Origin: Actinomycetota bacterium
GTDB lineage: Bacteria > Actinomycetota > Actinomycetes > S36-B12 > GCA-2699445
Direction: 5' to 3'
NCBI GenBank assembly: GCA_020438795.1
Contig: JAGQTY010000010.1
Span: forward strand, 37,071 to 101,070
DNA: 64,000 nucleotides
A program made the translations under genes and the position numbers. Shown in pieces: positions 45,636-55,276 of this stretch (the stretch's first letter is position 1; each line of letters begins with the position of its first letter). Under the pieces are notes generated by a model. The model was not told the DNA's origin and ran no database searches. It worked only from the letters and a program-made list of their open reading frames with translations.

Positions 45636-46797
45636 CGATCACTCCACTGATGTAGTCGGCCGCGTGCACGGCCCGGTCCAGACAGGAATCGAGCTCATCG
45701 CCGTAGGCGTTGACATGCCCGACCTTCCGACCCGGACGGACCGCCTTGCCGTAGAGGTGGAGGCGCAGCGCCGGGTCGGCGGCAAAGACGTGCTTGAGGG
45801 CCGAATACATGTCCGGCTCGCCGCCGAGGATGTTCTGCATCACGGTCCACGGCGCTCTGGGCCGAGGGTCGCCCAGAGGGAGATCGAGCACTGCGCGCAG
45901 ATGATTCTCGAACTGGCTCGTCATGGCACCATCCATGGTCCAGTGGCCACTGTTGTGGGGGCGCATGGCCAGCTCGTTGACCAGCACATCGTCGCCGGTG
46001 TCGAACATCTCCACGGCGAGCAACCCGGTGACCCCTGTGAGCTCCGCGATCCGCAGGGCGACCGACTGCGCCCTGCCGCTCTCCCCGGTCGAGACGTCCG
46101 GGGCCGGTGCCACAACCTGCGTGCAGATGCCATCGGTCTGGACGGTACGGACCACCGGATAGGTCACTGCCTGCCCACTGGGCGAGCGTGCCACCAGCAC
46201 GGCCAGTTCCTGCTGGAACGGCACATACGCCTCGGCCAACCAGGCGCCCGGATAACCGGACTCGAAGGCACTCACCACCCCCGCGCGATCCCGGCACAGC
46301 CAGACACCCTTGCCGTCATAGCCGCCCCGGCTGGTCTTGAGAATGATGGGCCAGCCCTGGGCCTCGCCGAAGGCAGTGGCTTCCTCTGCGCTGCCGACCT
46401 GCGCCCACTGCGGGTTGGGCAGGCCCGAACGCTCGAGCAGCCGTCTCATCGCCAGCTTGTCCTGGGCGTAGATCAACGCATCCGGTGACGGGCGCAGTGG
46501 GGTGCCTGTGGCTGCCATCGCCTCCAGCGTCGCCGGAGGTACCTGTTCGTGGTCGAAGGTCACCACGTCACAGGCGCGCGCGAACGCACTCGCCGCGGCG
46601 ACCGAGTCCGGATCGCCGAGCATCACCTCGCGGGTCACCCGCGCGGCGCTGTCATCGGGGGTCGCGCTCAGGACCCGGAAGCCGATACCGAGGCCGATGG
46701 CGGCCTGATGGGTCATCCTGGCGAGCTGACCACCGCCCACCATGCCGACGACCGGATAACCGGGCAACGGCTCCAGTTCCGCTGAGAGGAAGGACAT
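45628..46797 (-). CDS. purK: N5-carboxyaminoimidazole ribonucleotide synthase
   Basis: ATP-grasp enzyme that carboxylates AIR using bicarbonate, feeding PurE. 389 residues. VGMVGGGQLARMTHQAA near 18-34, FDHEQVP, the ATP-grasp strand WPIILKTSRGGYDGKGVWL, and VNELAMRPHNSGHWTMDGAMTSQFENHLRAV in the metal-binding part. ATG 46797 has TAAGCT exactly six bases upstream and no ribosome site. Divergent from gtrA. Confidence 0.97.
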   Translation of the reverse strand: MSFLSAELEPLPGYPVVGMVGGGQLARMTHQAAIGLGIGFRVLSATPDDSAARVTREVMLGDPDSVAAASAFARACDVVTFDHEQVPPATLEAMAATGTPLRPSPDALIYAQDKLAMRRLLERSGLPNPQWAQVGSAEEATAFGEAQGWPIILKTSRGGYDGKGVWLCRDRAGVVSAFESGYPGAWLAEAYVPFQQELAVLVARSPSGQAVTYPVVRTVQTDGICTQVVAPAPDVSTGESGRAQSVALRIAELTGVTGLLAVEMFDTGDDVLVNELAMRPHNSGHWTMDGAMTSQFENHLRAVLDLPLGDPRPRAPWTVMQNILGGEPDMYSALKHVFAADPALRLHLYGKAVRPGRKVGHVNAYGDELDSCLDRAVHAADYISGVIDE

Positions 46798-46803
46798 GCA
46801 TCC

Positions 46804-46809
46804 AGCTTA
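46804..46809 (-). promoter_or_regulatory. Probable -10 element for purK-purE (leaderless)
   Basis: TAAGCT on the minus strand, six bases (GGATGC), then ATG. Confidence 0.45.
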
Positions 46810-46921
46810 GGGGACGCTCAGGAGCCCGCATTCGCGTGAGACGCGCCACACTGTCGCTCGAACGGCCCTATGTCAGTCACCGAGTGTGTTTAGTCAACTG
46901 CACCCTGGGAAGCACTCGATC

Positions 46922-47527
46922 ATGACGACCATGGAAACGGCACCGGCAGCGGCACCCATCAACCGGATGGCCGGCCTGCTGGCTCCATTCCGCAAGCTCA
47001 TGGCGGAGGTCAGCAAGTTCGGGACGGTCGGCCTGATTGCGCTCGTCATCGATGTGGGCCTGTTCAACCTGATGCTGCTGAGTCCCTGGATGATGGCCCA
47101 CCCCATCACGGCCAAGGCGATCTCGGTGGTGGTGGCCACGACCGCGTCCTACTTCCTGAACCGCAAGTGGACCTACAACGACCGGGAGACCAAGGGCGAT
47201 ATCCGCGAGTACGTCCTGTTCTTCGTCTTCAACGGCATCGCGATGCTCATCACGTTGGGATGTCTGTGGTTCTCGCACTACGCACTGGGCCTGACTTCCG
47301 CGCTGGCCGACAACATCAGCGCCAACGTCATCGGACTCGCCCTCGGTACGGCCTTCCGGTTCTGGGCCTACCGGACCTACGTGTTCCCGAAGGACCCGCT
47401 GGACGCGGTCGGCGAGATCGACGTGGCCATCATCGGCCCCCGTCAGGAGTCGGCCCCGTCGCAAGCCCAGGCGCCTGCAGATGTTGCCCAGCCCTCAGCC
47501 AGTGCGCCCGGGCCAGCGCCGAACTGA
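46922..47527 (+). CDS. GtrA family membrane protein
   Basis: 201 residues with four TM segments at about 30-150 (FGTVGLIALVIDVGLFNLMLL; ITAKAISVVVATTASYFLNRKWTY; EYVLFFVFNGIAMLITLGCLWF; FRFWAYRTYVF). This is the GtrA/DPMS pattern of small proteins that move polyprenyl-linked sugars across the membrane. The C-terminal 45 residues are disordered and Pro/Ala rich. ATG 46922 is preferred to a GTG at 46886 that adds a non-conserved stretch. In M. tuberculosis the equivalent lies next to purK. Confidence 0.87.
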   Translation: MTTMETAPAAAPINRMAGLLAPFRKLMAEVSKFGTVGLIALVIDVGLFNLMLLSPWMMAHPITAKAISVVVATTASYFLNRKWTYNDRETKGDIREYVLFFVFNGIAMLITLGCLWFSHYALGLTSALADNISANVIGLALGTAFRFWAYRTYVFPKDPLDAVGEIDVAIIGPRQESAPSQAQAPADVAQPSASAPGPAPN

Positions 47528-47580
47528 GCCCCGAGTCCCCCAAAGGGGTCCCGCCGGATGAAAGATGCCGGGAGTCCCAA

Positions 47581-47586
47581 TAGCGT
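47581..47586 (+). promoter_or_regulatory. Probable -10 element for the secreted protein gene (leaderless)
   Basis: TAGCGT, six bases (CGATCC), then ATG at 47593. Confidence 0.45.
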
Positions 47587-47592
47587 CGATCC

Positions 47593-48885
47593 ATGCGACG
47601 AGGGACCCTGACCGCCGGTGTCCTGCTCGCCGTTCTGCTGGGAGCGCCCGCATGTGCAGGGCCGGAACCGCGCAGCTACGAGGTTCTGCGCGAGGACACG
47701 ATCATCAACGCCGATCTCTGGTCCGATGAGCCGAAGATGCTCGCCGCTGGACTCGGATTCACCGACATCATCGGAGTCGATGACCTCTCCACCGACAATC
47801 TCGCTTTGAGCAGGACCATGACCCAACTCGCAGGCGGGACGTGGAACACCCTGGACTGCGGCGCCGCTGCGGAGCCGGCGCTCAGCGCCTACACCTCCGC
47901 GGCCAGCCCCGACTCCATCGCCAGCCTGTACGGGGCGGAGGTGCACTACGCCGACGGCCTCCCCATCGAATTCTCCTGGCCGGTGCTGCCGAGTACCGTC
48001 GATCCCGCGAACCTCTCCGTACACCTCAACAACGGTGAGACGGTGACGCCGGACGTGGCCTCCATCTGGCCCAACTTCGAGTACAACGAGCGATCTGTCG
48101 TGGTGATCTTCGGCCAGTTCGGCAACCGCATCCCCCAGGACCAGCCCGGGGCGCTCTATCCGACAAGGGTCGAGGTCGTCGATTCGCAGAATCCACTGCT
48201 TCTGGTCGGACCCGGCGGCAACACCGAGCCGGCCACCGGACTCCACGCAGACTCCGGGGGGTCACCGTACCAGGACGGGGATGTTCCGGCCTCCGAGCGG
48301 AAGGGCCCACGACTGGCCGCTGCCAAGCTCTCGCGCATGAACGTGGAGGGCGACACAGGACCCCGCATCTTCAGCAGCGGACTGCTGCCCAATGACGGTG
48401 TCGCCCTCTACGGCGACCGGGCCGAGTACCGGCTGCGCGTGTACACGACGGGAGGGATGACCCCCGATGGCGTACGGGGTGTCTTCCCCACCGACTACGA
48501 ACGGTTCTTCCGGATCACCGCCGAAGCCGCCGATGGCCGGACGATCCGGCTGACGGAGCCGGGCCGTGACTACGAGATCGACGGCGGCTCGGTGACTGTG
48601 CTGGGTCTGGCCGACCTCGGTGTCAGACAAGACGGGTACGACGACTGTTACCGGGAGGACAAGGACAACTACATCGACATCATTCTGGAGGGCGACGAAC
48701 ACGCGGTCCGCAGCATCACCACCGTGGAGATTCCCGGCACCGGCTCATACGATCCGCTCTACAACCCCGGGGGGCCGGGCAATGACCCTGCACAGGGGGT
48801 GCGTTACAGCTCGGCAAGTCCCCCGATCCGGCAGCGGGTCATGATGGCGATCGATGATCCCATGACGGTCACCTACGATGACTGA
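47593..48885 (+). CDS. Secreted protein of unknown function
   Basis: 430 residues. A signal peptide at 1-21 ends PACAG; the residues before Cys21 do not give a good lipobox, so it may be a lipoprotein or a plain secreted protein. The mature part is beta-rich, with no family I recognise. Segments with repeated beta-sheet character include HYADGLPIEFSWPVLPSTV, TPDVASIWPNFEYNERSVVVIF and YEIDGGSVTVLGLADLGV. One Cys pair (DDCYRED and LDCGAAAE) may form a disulfide. ATG 47593 lies six bases after TAGCGT. The convergent cyclase gene ends 12 bases downstream. Confidence 0.72.
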   Translation: MRRGTLTAGVLLAVLLGAPACAGPEPRSYEVLREDTIINADLWSDEPKMLAAGLGFTDIIGVDDLSTDNLALSRTMTQLAGGTWNTLDCGAAAEPALSAYTSAASPDSIASLYGAEVHYADGLPIEFSWPVLPSTVDPANLSVHLNNGETVTPDVASIWPNFEYNERSVVVIFGQFGNRIPQDQPGALYPTRVEVVDSQNPLLLVGPGGNTEPATGLHADSGGSPYQDGDVPASERKGPRLAAAKLSRMNVEGDTGPRIFSSGLLPNDGVALYGDRAEYRLRVYTTGGMTPDGVRGVFPTDYERFFRITAEAADGRTIRLTEPGRDYEIDGGSVTVLGLADLGVRQDGYDDCYREDKDNYIDIILEGDEHAVRSITTVEIPGTGSYDPLYNPGGPGNDPAQGVRYSSASPPIRQRVMMAIDDPMTVTYDD

Positions 48886-48897
48886 CGAGCTACGGCG

Positions 48898-49893
48898 CTA
48901 CTCGGCTCGCGGAGCCAACGAGTAGGGTCGCACGATGCCGAAGCCACGGACGGGCCGCGGTGTCAGTGCCTTGACCAGGAAACGGTCCGCCTGCGGTCCC
49001 GACTGCAGTGCCTCGGAGGTCGCGGTGTCGATCACTGTGCTGTCCGGTCTTGCGATCGCGGTGTAGCGGGAGGCACGATTCACAGTCGTCCCGTACACGT
49101 CACCCATTCTGGTCAGCACCGGTCCCGTGGACAGGCCGACCCTGATCTCCGGAACGTTCTCCAGTGCCGCCAGGGTCTCGTGCAGGGCAATGGCGATGTT
49201 CGCTGCCTGGTGCGGCGTCTCGGAGAGGAACATGACCTCATCGCCGAGTGTCTTCACCAGTCGCCCGGACTCCGCGTGGATCAGGTCAGCACTGCGGGAC
49301 TCGAAGGTCTCGACCAGCCCCCCGAGTTCCGCCTCGTCGAGCTGCCGGGACAGTCTGGTGAACGAGACGAGATCAGCGAAACCGACGGTGGCGATGTCCG
49401 GACCGTCCTGCTCATCCGCCTCATCGCCGAAACCGACCCATTCCCGGGCAACGATCGCGGCCACCTGGCGTCGCCAGACGTAGTCCATGAGCCTTTCGAG
49501 CTCAGGCAGTACCTCGGCCACCTCGTCCTTCACGGTCGCGAAGGTCTCCGGGGTCATGTCGGTACGTTCGAGGTCACCCAGCACATGCCGACCGAGGAAG
49601 TCGTACTGCCATTCGGCGAGCCGTGCGGTGTTCTGGCCGATCGAGCGAGCCAGTTCCACCACACCGTCGACGTCGACAAGGCCGCGCTCGATGAGCGCGG
49701 AGACCCGGACCAGTGCGCTCAGGTCCTCATCGGTGAACGCTCTGGCATCGCCGACATCCGGGAATCCCATCGCGCGCCAGAGCGCGGCGACCTGCTCCTG
49801 ATCGAGGCGCGTGGCCTCAGCCATCTCATTCCGCGTGTACCACTCAGGGCCGCCGAGAATCGCAGCCTGGAGTTCCTCAGCTGGATCGGCCAT
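48898..49893 (-). CDS. Class III adenylate/guanylate cyclase with N-terminal regulatory domain
   Basis: 331 residues. A helical N-terminal domain of about 155 residues resembles the regulatory part of pH-sensing mycobacterial cyclases. The catalytic domain is at about 165-325: GFADLVSFTRLSRQLD with the first metal Asp, VKTLGDEVMF with the second, and VYGTTVNRASRYT with the Asn and Arg that stabilise the transition state. All essential residues are seen, so it should be an active dimeric cyclase, probably making cAMP. Soluble. The start lies five bases after the PH-domain gene stop, so the two form an operon. Confidence 0.9.
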   Translation of the reverse strand: MADPAEELQAAILGGPEWYTRNEMAEATRLDQEQVAALWRAMGFPDVGDARAFTDEDLSALVRVSALIERGLVDVDGVVELARSIGQNTARLAEWQYDFLGRHVLGDLERTDMTPETFATVKDEVAEVLPELERLMDYVWRRQVAAIVAREWVGFGDEADEQDGPDIATVGFADLVSFTRLSRQLDEAELGGLVETFESRSADLIHAESGRLVKTLGDEVMFLSETPHQAANIAIALHETLAALENVPEIRVGLSTGPVLTRMGDVYGTTVNRASRYTAIARPDSTVIDTATSEALQSGPQADRFLVKALTPRPVRGFGIVRPYSLAPRAE

Positions 49894-49898
49894 GGCGA

Positions 49899-50453
49899 TC
49901 AGGGCTCATCGGGTGGCGGGCTCATGTCCCTGGCGAACTGCTTGCGCCGCCGCTCGTCATCCTCCTCGTGCAGGCGGTTCACCTCCCGCTGGATGCGTTC
50001 CACGCTGGGAACATCGTTGATCACCAGTGCCTCGTCGCTGGCGGAGTCGATGGTGAGAAGACCATAGTTGAGGATCCGGCCGAAGAACGTCACATCGAAG
50101 CTGACGTTGTTCACCTTGGACAGGGGCATGTCGCGGCCCTGTCGCGAGATCAGCCCGGTACGCACGATGATGCGCCGGTTGGTGAACACGTACTGCGTGG
50201 TGATCCAGTAGAGGAAGGGCCGGATCACCCAGACGACCATGATGAAGATGGCGATGAGCCAGATCACCCAGCTGCCAAAGGTGTCGATGAAACCGTTCGC
50301 AGTGAACCACTCCCCCAACTTCGTGAGCAGGAAGGCAGCGCCGAACACCACAATCGCAAGAATGATGCCAGGCACAATCAGCGCGCGCCAGTGCGGTCGC
50401 ATCTCGAACTCGACCGACTCGCCGTCCGACAGCAGCTTCTGTGGGTATCCCAT
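49899..50453 (-). CDS. Bacterial PH-domain membrane protein
   Basis: 184 residues. Two TM segments at about 25-48 and 58-80, then a bPH2 domain (YVFTNRRIIVRTGLISRQGRDMPLSKVNNVSFD ... FGRILNYGLLTIDSASD). The C-terminus is a charged helix (RIQREVNRLHEEDDERRRKQF). ATG 50453 has TACCGT seven bases upstream, so it is probably leaderless; GTG 50462 is less likely. In mycobacteria the equivalent lies between the gtrA-like gene and birA. Function unknown. Confidence 0.88.
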   Translation of the reverse strand: MGYPQKLLSDGESVEFEMRPHWRALIVPGIILAIVVFGAAFLLTKLGEWFTANGFIDTFGSWVIWLIAIFIMVVWVIRPFLYWITTQYVFTNRRIIVRTGLISRQGRDMPLSKVNNVSFDVTFFGRILNYGLLTIDSASDEALVINDVPSVERIQREVNRLHEEDDERRRKQFARDMSPPPDEP

Positions 50454-50460
50454 ACTTCTC

Positions 50461-50466
50461 ACGGTA
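50461..50466 (-). promoter_or_regulatory. Probable -10 element for the PH-domain and cyclase operon (leaderless)
   Basis: TACCGT on the minus strand, seven bases, then ATG. Confidence 0.45.
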
Positions 50467-50633
50467 CTCGTACCGGAGCCCCCAGGACACGTAAGACGTC
50501 CACCTGTGACCTGAGCCTCGGGCCCGGTGACTGGCCTGTCGCCGGGGCCATTCGGGTCGGGGCGATGGGGTCCGGCCCAGGCGAAACAACGCGATGAGCC
50601 GGATAGGGTGAGATTCTGGACGAGGAGGTCGAG

Positions 50634-51830
50634 ATGGCGGTCCGGCGGGCGAGTGGCGTGAAGGTACTTGCGGTTGCCGCCGCCGCGATGACTCTCATGC
50701 TTCCCGCAGAGGTCGCCGCCACAGCCGGTTCACCGGACTCGACGGTCGGGGCCAGTACCACGACCGGTGACAGCAACCCGGGCCGGGAAGCGGAGTCCGA
50801 CGGAGTCCGGTGGCTGTGCCGACCCGGGCAGCGCCCGGATCCGTGCAGGGGAAGTCTCGCCACGACCCGTTTCTCGACTGACGGCACTGCCACGGAGCGG
50901 ACCCCCAGCCCACGGCACCGCCGCTTCGACTGCTTCTACGTCTACCCGACCGTCAGCGCCCAGCCCGGCGTACTCGCTGACCTGAGCGTGGACCCCGAAC
51001 AGGTGTCCATTGCGCAGTACCAGGCGGCGAGGTTCTCCGGTCAGTGCCGGGTCTTCGCACCGGTGTACCGCCAGGTGACTCTGAGTGGCCTCGCGACAGC
51101 GACTCCCACCGATTGGACGACCGCCTATAACAGCATGGCCCGGGCCTGGCGGAAGTATCTGCGCCGGGACAATCATGGCCGTGGATTCGTCCTCATCGGC
51201 CACTCGCAAGGCGCGTCCCTGCTGCGGCACCTGCTGAAGGAGGAGATCGAGCCGAAACGTGCGCTGCGCAGAAGGCTGATCGTGGCCGTGCTGGCCGGTG
51301 CGCCCGTCTCGGTGCGCAAGGGTACGGTGTCAGGCGGAGACTTCCGGCGGTTGCCGGGCTGCACCCAACCCGGCCAGCAACGCTGCATCGTCTCCTATGC
51401 GACGTACGGGTCCGCCCCTCCGTCCGATGCGCTCTTCGGGGTCCTGCGCCCGGACAGTGGCCAGCAGGCCGGGTCCGGCTACGAGGCCCTGTGCACGAAT
51501 CCGGCTGCGCTGAGCGGCGGATCCGCGGTGTTGCACACCCTCACACGGAACAGGCCCATCGCGGGCCCCCTCGGAGCAGCCCAGTACATCATGTACGGAG
51601 GACCCCCGCCCACCGCCAGTACTCCATGGCTGGTGCCTGCGGACAGATACCGCGCCCGGTGCGAGCAGACCGGCGGCGCACATGTACTGATGGCCCGCCC
51701 GCTCCGTGGCGCGCAGGTGCTCAACCCATCGCCGACACCCGCGTGGGGTCTGCACCTGATGGACATCAATCTGCCACTCGGCGACCTGATGCGCCTGGTC
51801 CGCTCAGCGGCACGTAAACACCGAGACTGA
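50634..51830 (+). CDS. Secreted DUF3089 family alpha/beta hydrolase
   Basis: 398 residues with a signal peptide at about 1-30 (VLAVAAAAMTLMLPAEVAATA). DUF3089 core: RFDCFYVYPTVSAQPG, FAPVYRQVTL, then the nucleophile elbow GHSQGASLLRHLL near 190, and a C-terminal HLMDINLPLGDL region that may supply the His/Asp. Several Cys pairs suggest disulfides. Lipase, esterase or lactonase activity is likely but the substrate is unknown. Ribosome site GAGGAGG precedes the ATG. A long hairpin follows the stop. Confidence 0.85.
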   Translation: MAVRRASGVKVLAVAAAAMTLMLPAEVAATAGSPDSTVGASTTTGDSNPGREAESDGVRWLCRPGQRPDPCRGSLATTRFSTDGTATERTPSPRHRRFDCFYVYPTVSAQPGVLADLSVDPEQVSIAQYQAARFSGQCRVFAPVYRQVTLSGLATATPTDWTTAYNSMARAWRKYLRRDNHGRGFVLIGHSQGASLLRHLLKEEIEPKRALRRRLIVAVLAGAPVSVRKGTVSGGDFRRLPGCTQPGQQRCIVSYATYGSAPPSDALFGVLRPDSGQQAGSGYEALCTNPAALSGGSAVLHTLTRNRPIAGPLGAAQYIMYGGPPPTASTPWLVPADRYRARCEQTGGAHVLMARPLRGAQVLNPSPTPAWGLHLMDINLPLGDLMRLVRSAARKHRD

Positions 51831-51894
51831 GGCCCTCACAGCGCCACCGCTGCATACTCGGCGGCACCGCCCGCAGCAGGATCCCGGAGGCGTC

Positions 51895-51928
51895 CGTTGT
51901 TCAGGCGTCGGTACGCGCCTGAACAACG
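51895..51928. terminator. Thirteen-pair inverted repeat spanning the birA stop codon
   Basis: CGTTGTTCAGGCG (51895-51907), an 8-base loop, CGCCTGAACAACG (51916-51928): thirteen perfect pairs. The birA TGA (51901-51903) lies in one arm. It could terminate transcripts from both birA and the convergent DUF3089 gene. No T run follows on either side. Confidence 0.6.
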
Positions 51929-52731
51929 TCCCCGGCATCGACGGCGACCTCACCGGAGCTCGTCGTCACCAGCAGGCGGCCGGACTCGTCGACGTCCTTG
52001 GCCTGCCCCCGCACCTCCGTGTCATCGGGCAGCATCACGACCACACTCTGGCCGAGCGTGACACAGTTGCCCCGGTACCGGTCCAGCAGACCCGAGGCGG
52101 TGGCGGAGTAGGAGGCGTCGGACCACACTGAGGTGAGCCGCTGGATGCGCCCGACGCAGGCGACGAGCAACTCCTCCCGGCTCACATCACCACCGAGATC
52201 AGCCAGCGACGAGGCACCCGGCACGTCCAGATCCGCGGCAGGCACGCCAACATTCACCCCGCAGCCGACCACAACGCCGTCACCCGCACGTTCCGCGAGC
52301 AGCCCGGACAGTTTGCCGGCGCCCGAGACGACATCATTGGGCCACTTGAGCGCTGCACTCACGCCGGAGGTCGCCTGGATCGCCTCGGCGACTGCGAGCG
52401 CGACCACGAAGGATGCGAAAGGCATCGCTGCCACCGGCGGCTTGAGCAGGATCGAGAACGACAACGTACCGGGCGGTGACTCCCACAACCGCCCCAGCCG
52501 GCCTCGTCCGGCACTCTGGGTGGCCGCGACCACGACGGCGCCCTCGGGTATGTCCTCGGCCTTGGCGGCTTCCGCGAGGTTGGTGTTGGTGGAGGTGGTC
52601 CGCTCCCTCACGTCGAGGCGCGGCACTCTGGCACCGTTCTCCTCGAGCAGGGCCCGGATCCAGGTCTCGTCCAGGGGCGGCACACGGTCGGGCTGGCCAC
52701 CAGTGCGATCGTCGTCTGTGCTCACCTTCAT
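51901..52731 (-). CDS. birA: Biotin--[acetyl-CoA-carboxylase] ligase
   Basis: Attaches biotin to the carrier Lys of AccA3 encoded downstream. 276 residues, without the N-terminal DNA-binding domain of E. coli BirA, so it is a group I ligase and not a repressor. Biotin/AMP-binding GRGRLGRLW near 74-82, KWPNDVV near 128-134, and GVNVGVP. The C-terminal SH3-like cap is [17 protein letters not shown]. The start is ATG 52731, without a clear ribosome site. Divergent from accD5 by 70 bases. Confidence 0.95.
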   Translation of the reverse strand: MKVSTDDDRTGGQPDRVPPLDETWIRALLEENGARVPRLDVRERTTSTNTNLAEAAKAEDIPEGAVVVAATQSAGRGRLGRLWESPPGTLSFSILLKPPVAAMPFASFVVALAVAEAIQATSGVSAALKWPNDVVSGAGKLSGLLAERAGDGVVVGCGVNVGVPAADLDVPGASSLADLGGDVSREELLVACVGRIQRLTSVWSDASYSATASGLLDRYRGNCVTLGQSVVVMLPDDTEVRGQAKDVDESGRLLVTTSSGEVAVDAGDVVQARTDA

Positions 52732-52801
52732 AATGGTTGCAGAGCCATGCGGGCCTGGCGGCGTTTTGCCACAGGCACGCGATTTCTATCCAGGAGGTCT
52801 C

Positions 52802-54397
52802 GTGAGCGCGCTGCCCGAGCAGGACGAACACACGCCAGACAAGCTGACCGTCGCGGGCAAGCAGGCGGATCTGCAGAGCCGACGGGCCGATATCGCCGAG
52901 CGCTCCGAGCTGGCTGAGGCGAAGCAGCACAAGAAGGACAAGAAGACCGCGATGGAGCGGGTGCTCGAACTCCTCGATGACGACTCCTTCTGCGAGATAG
53001 ACGGGCTGGCCCGGCACCGCTCCCACGACTTCGGGCTGGAGAAGAACCGGCCCATGGGTGACGGCGTCGTGACCGGGTACGGCACTATCGATGGCCGCCC
53101 TGTGTGCGTGTTCGCTCAGGACTTCACGGTCTTCGGTGGCTCTCTTGGCCAGGTCTTCGGCGAGAAGATCGTCAAAGTGATGGACCTGGCACTGAAGACC
53201 GGCTGCCCGATGATCGGGATCAATGACTCCGGTGGCGCGAGGATCCAGGAGGGTGTGGTCTCCCTGGGCCAGTACGGCGAGATCTTCATGCGCAACGTCC
53301 GCGGCAGTGGCGTGATCCCGCAGATCTCACTGATCATGGGGCCCTGCGCCGGAGGTGCGGTCTACTCACCGGCCATCACCGACTTCACGGTCATGGTGGA
53401 TCAGACCTCGCACATGTTCATCACCGGCCCGGACGTGATCAAGACCGTCACCGGCGAGGATGTGGCCTTCGAGGAACTCGGCGGGGCACGCACCCACAAC
53501 TCCAAGTCCGGAGTCGCCCACTACATGGCCGCCGACGAGTCCGATGCACTGGACTACGTGCGGGCCCTGCTGTCTCATCTGCCCAGCAACAACCTGGAGA
53601 ATCCGCCGGTCTTCGACACCCCGGCTGATCTCGGCCTGACCGCCGAGGATGAGGCCTTGGACAACATCCTCCCCGACTCGGTGAACCAGCCGTACGACAT
53701 GCACGAGGTGATCGAGACGGTGCTGGACGACAGCGATTTCCTGGAGGTCCAGGAACTCTTCGCCCCCAACATGATCACCGGCTTCGGCCGGGTCGAGGGC
53801 CAGGCCGTCGGAGTGGTGGCCAACCAGCCCATGCAGTTCGCCGGCACCCTCGACATCGACGCCTCGGAGAAGGCCGCCCGGTTCGTGCGCACCTGCGACG
53901 CCTTCAACGTGCCGGTGCTGACGTTCGTGGACGTCCCGGGATTCCTGCCCGGCACCGACCAGGAGTGGAACGGCATCATCCGTCGCGGCGCGAAGCTCAT
54001 CTACGCCTACTGTGAGGCCACCGTGCCCCTGGTCACGGTGATCACCAGGAAGGCCTACGGCGGCGCCTACGATGTGATGGGCTCCAAGCATCTCGGCGGC
54101 GACCTCAACTTCGCCTGGCCCACCGCGGAGATCGCGGTCATGGGCGCCCAGGGCGCGGTGAACATCCTCTACCGCAAGGAACTCGCCGGTGCAGAGGATC
54201 CGGTGGCGATGCGGGCCGAGCTCATGGATGACTACCAGCTGACGCTGTGCAATCCCTATCAGGCCGCGGACCGCGGCTATATCGACCAGGTGATCATGCC
54301 GCACGAGACCCGCGCCCAGGTGGTGCGGGCACTGCGTGCCCTGCGCAACAAGCGCAAGGAGTCACTGCCCAAGAAGCACGGCAACATCCCGCTGTGA
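52802..54397 (+). CDS. Acyl-CoA carboxylase carboxyltransferase (beta) subunit
   Basis: Transfers carboxyl from biotin to propionyl-CoA or acetyl-CoA. 531 residues, AccD5/PccB type. The N-half carries [22 protein letters not shown] and [17 protein letters not shown], the oxyanion regions; the C-half carries [29 protein letters not shown] and [20 protein letters not shown] 52802 has AGGAGG five to six bases upstream. Followed by accE and maf in an operon. Together with AccA3 it likely makes methylmalonyl-CoA, consistent with MutB and MeaB at the right edge. By position it corresponds to accD5, but substrate preference cannot be read from sequence alone. Confidence 0.95.
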   Translation: MSALPEQDEHTPDKLTVAGKQADLQSRRADIAERSELAEAKQHKKDKKTAMERVLELLDDDSFCEIDGLARHRSHDFGLEKNRPMGDGVVTGYGTIDGRPVCVFAQDFTVFGGSLGQVFGEKIVKVMDLALKTGCPMIGINDSGGARIQEGVVSLGQYGEIFMRNVRGSGVIPQISLIMGPCAGGAVYSPAITDFTVMVDQTSHMFITGPDVIKTVTGEDVAFEELGGARTHNSKSGVAHYMAADESDALDYVRALLSHLPSNNLENPPVFDTPADLGLTAEDEALDNILPDSVNQPYDMHEVIETVLDDSDFLEVQELFAPNMITGFGRVEGQAVGVVANQPMQFAGTLDIDASEKAARFVRTCDAFNVPVLTFVDVPGFLPGTDQEWNGIIRRGAKLIYAYCEATVPLVTVITRKAYGGAYDVMGSKHLGGDLNFAWPTAEIAVMGAQGAVNILYRKELAGAEDPVAMRAELMDDYQLTLCNPYQAADRGYIDQVIMPHETRAQVVRALRALRNKRKESLPKKHGNIPL

Positions 54398-54404
54398 GGT
54401 GCCC

Positions 54405-54614
54405 ATGAGTGAATCAGAAGCCGCACCCGTACTGCGGGTGGTGCGAGGAGAACCAAGCCCCGAACAGCTGGCCGTGCTGACTGCCGTGCTGCTCCGCAGC
54501 GGTGGTGGTCAGGAACCGCCGGAGCCCGAGTCAGCCTGGCAGCTCGATGCCCGTAAGGGCACCCGAGTCCTGCATCCGGGGCCCGGGGTCTGGCAGCGAT
54601 CGCTGCGCCGATGA
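54405..54614 (+). CDS. Acyl-CoA carboxylase epsilon subunit
   Basis: 69 residues. VLRVVRGEPSPEQLAVLTAVL at 9-29 and WQLDARKG, with a Pro/Glu linker between, is the AccE pattern of actinobacteria. The small subunit bridges the alpha (biotin carrier) and beta (transferase) subunits and raises their activity. It starts seven bases after the beta subunit stop and its own stop overlaps maf by ATGA. Confidence 0.9.
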   Translation: MSESEAAPVLRVVRGEPSPEQLAVLTAVLLRSGGGQEPPEPESAWQLDARKGTRVLHPGPGVWQRSLRR

Positions 54615-55276
54615 CCTGGCCCACCCGCGTCTCCGGCTGGCGGGTGATCCTGGCCAGCCAGTCCCCCGCAAGACTCGGCCTGCTCGCGCAGGCGGGCGTG
54701 AGGGCGCAACCGGTCCCCAGCGGCGTCGATGAGGAGGCACTGCTGGCGGGGTTCGGCCCACTGTCCATCCCCGAGGCCGCCACTGCGCTCGCCGAGGCCA
54801 AGGCACATACCGTGGCGGATGAGCTGCCGGACGGGGTCGTTGGCAATGCAGCCAGGACCCCGGAACTCATCATCGGGGCCGACTCCATCCTCGATCTGGA
54901 CGGGCAGGCCCTGGGCAAGCCCCCGGACCGCGACACCGCACGCGAGCGCTGGCTTCGCCAGTCCGGTCGGTCGGCGACCCTGGTGACCGGCCATCATCTG
55001 ATCGCCCGGGCGGGACAGCGCCGGGAGGAGCGGACCTTCGTGGTGAGCAGCGACATCCTGCTCGGGACGCCGACGCCCGAGGAGCTCGAGGCCTACCTCG
55101 CCACCGGCGAGCCTCTTGCCGTAGCCGGTGGGCTGACCATAGACGGTCTGGGCAGTGTCTTCGTGGAGGAGGTGCACGGGGACCCCAGCAACGTGATCGG
55201 TCTCTCGCTGCCCCGATTGCGCCAGGAACTGCATGGCCTCGGTATCGAATGGGACTACGCCGGTGTCACCGCATGA
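54611..55276 (+). CDS. maf: Maf/Ham1-type nucleoside triphosphate pyrophosphatase
   Basis: House-cleaning enzyme that removes non-canonical nucleotides. 221 residues. Substrate loop ILASQSPARLGLL near 13-25, GADSILDLDGQALGKP near 93-108 and the helix RERWLRQSGRSATLVTGH. The ATG overlaps the accE stop. The 3-prime end is duplicated downstream (see the tandem repeat), although the duplicate lies outside the gene. The gene lies between accE and accA3, as in mycobacteria, but the rhodanese gene found there is missing. Confidence 0.93.
   Translation: MTWPTRVSGWRVILASQSPARLGLLAQAGVRAQPVPSGVDEEALLAGFGPLSIPEAATALAEAKAHTVADELPDGVVGNAARTPELIIGADSILDLDGQALGKPPDRDTARERWLRQSGRSATLVTGHHLIARAGQRREERTFVVSSDILLGTPTPEELEAYLATGEPLAVAGGLTIDGLGSVFVEEVHGDPSNVIGLSLPRLRQELHGLGIEWDYAGVTA

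Noticed and set aside
52133..52801. Upstream extension of the carboxyltransferase gene
   Set aside because: It would overlap birA on the opposite strand and adds Ser/Arg-rich, non-homologous sequence; the GTG at 52802 has a strong ribosome site.
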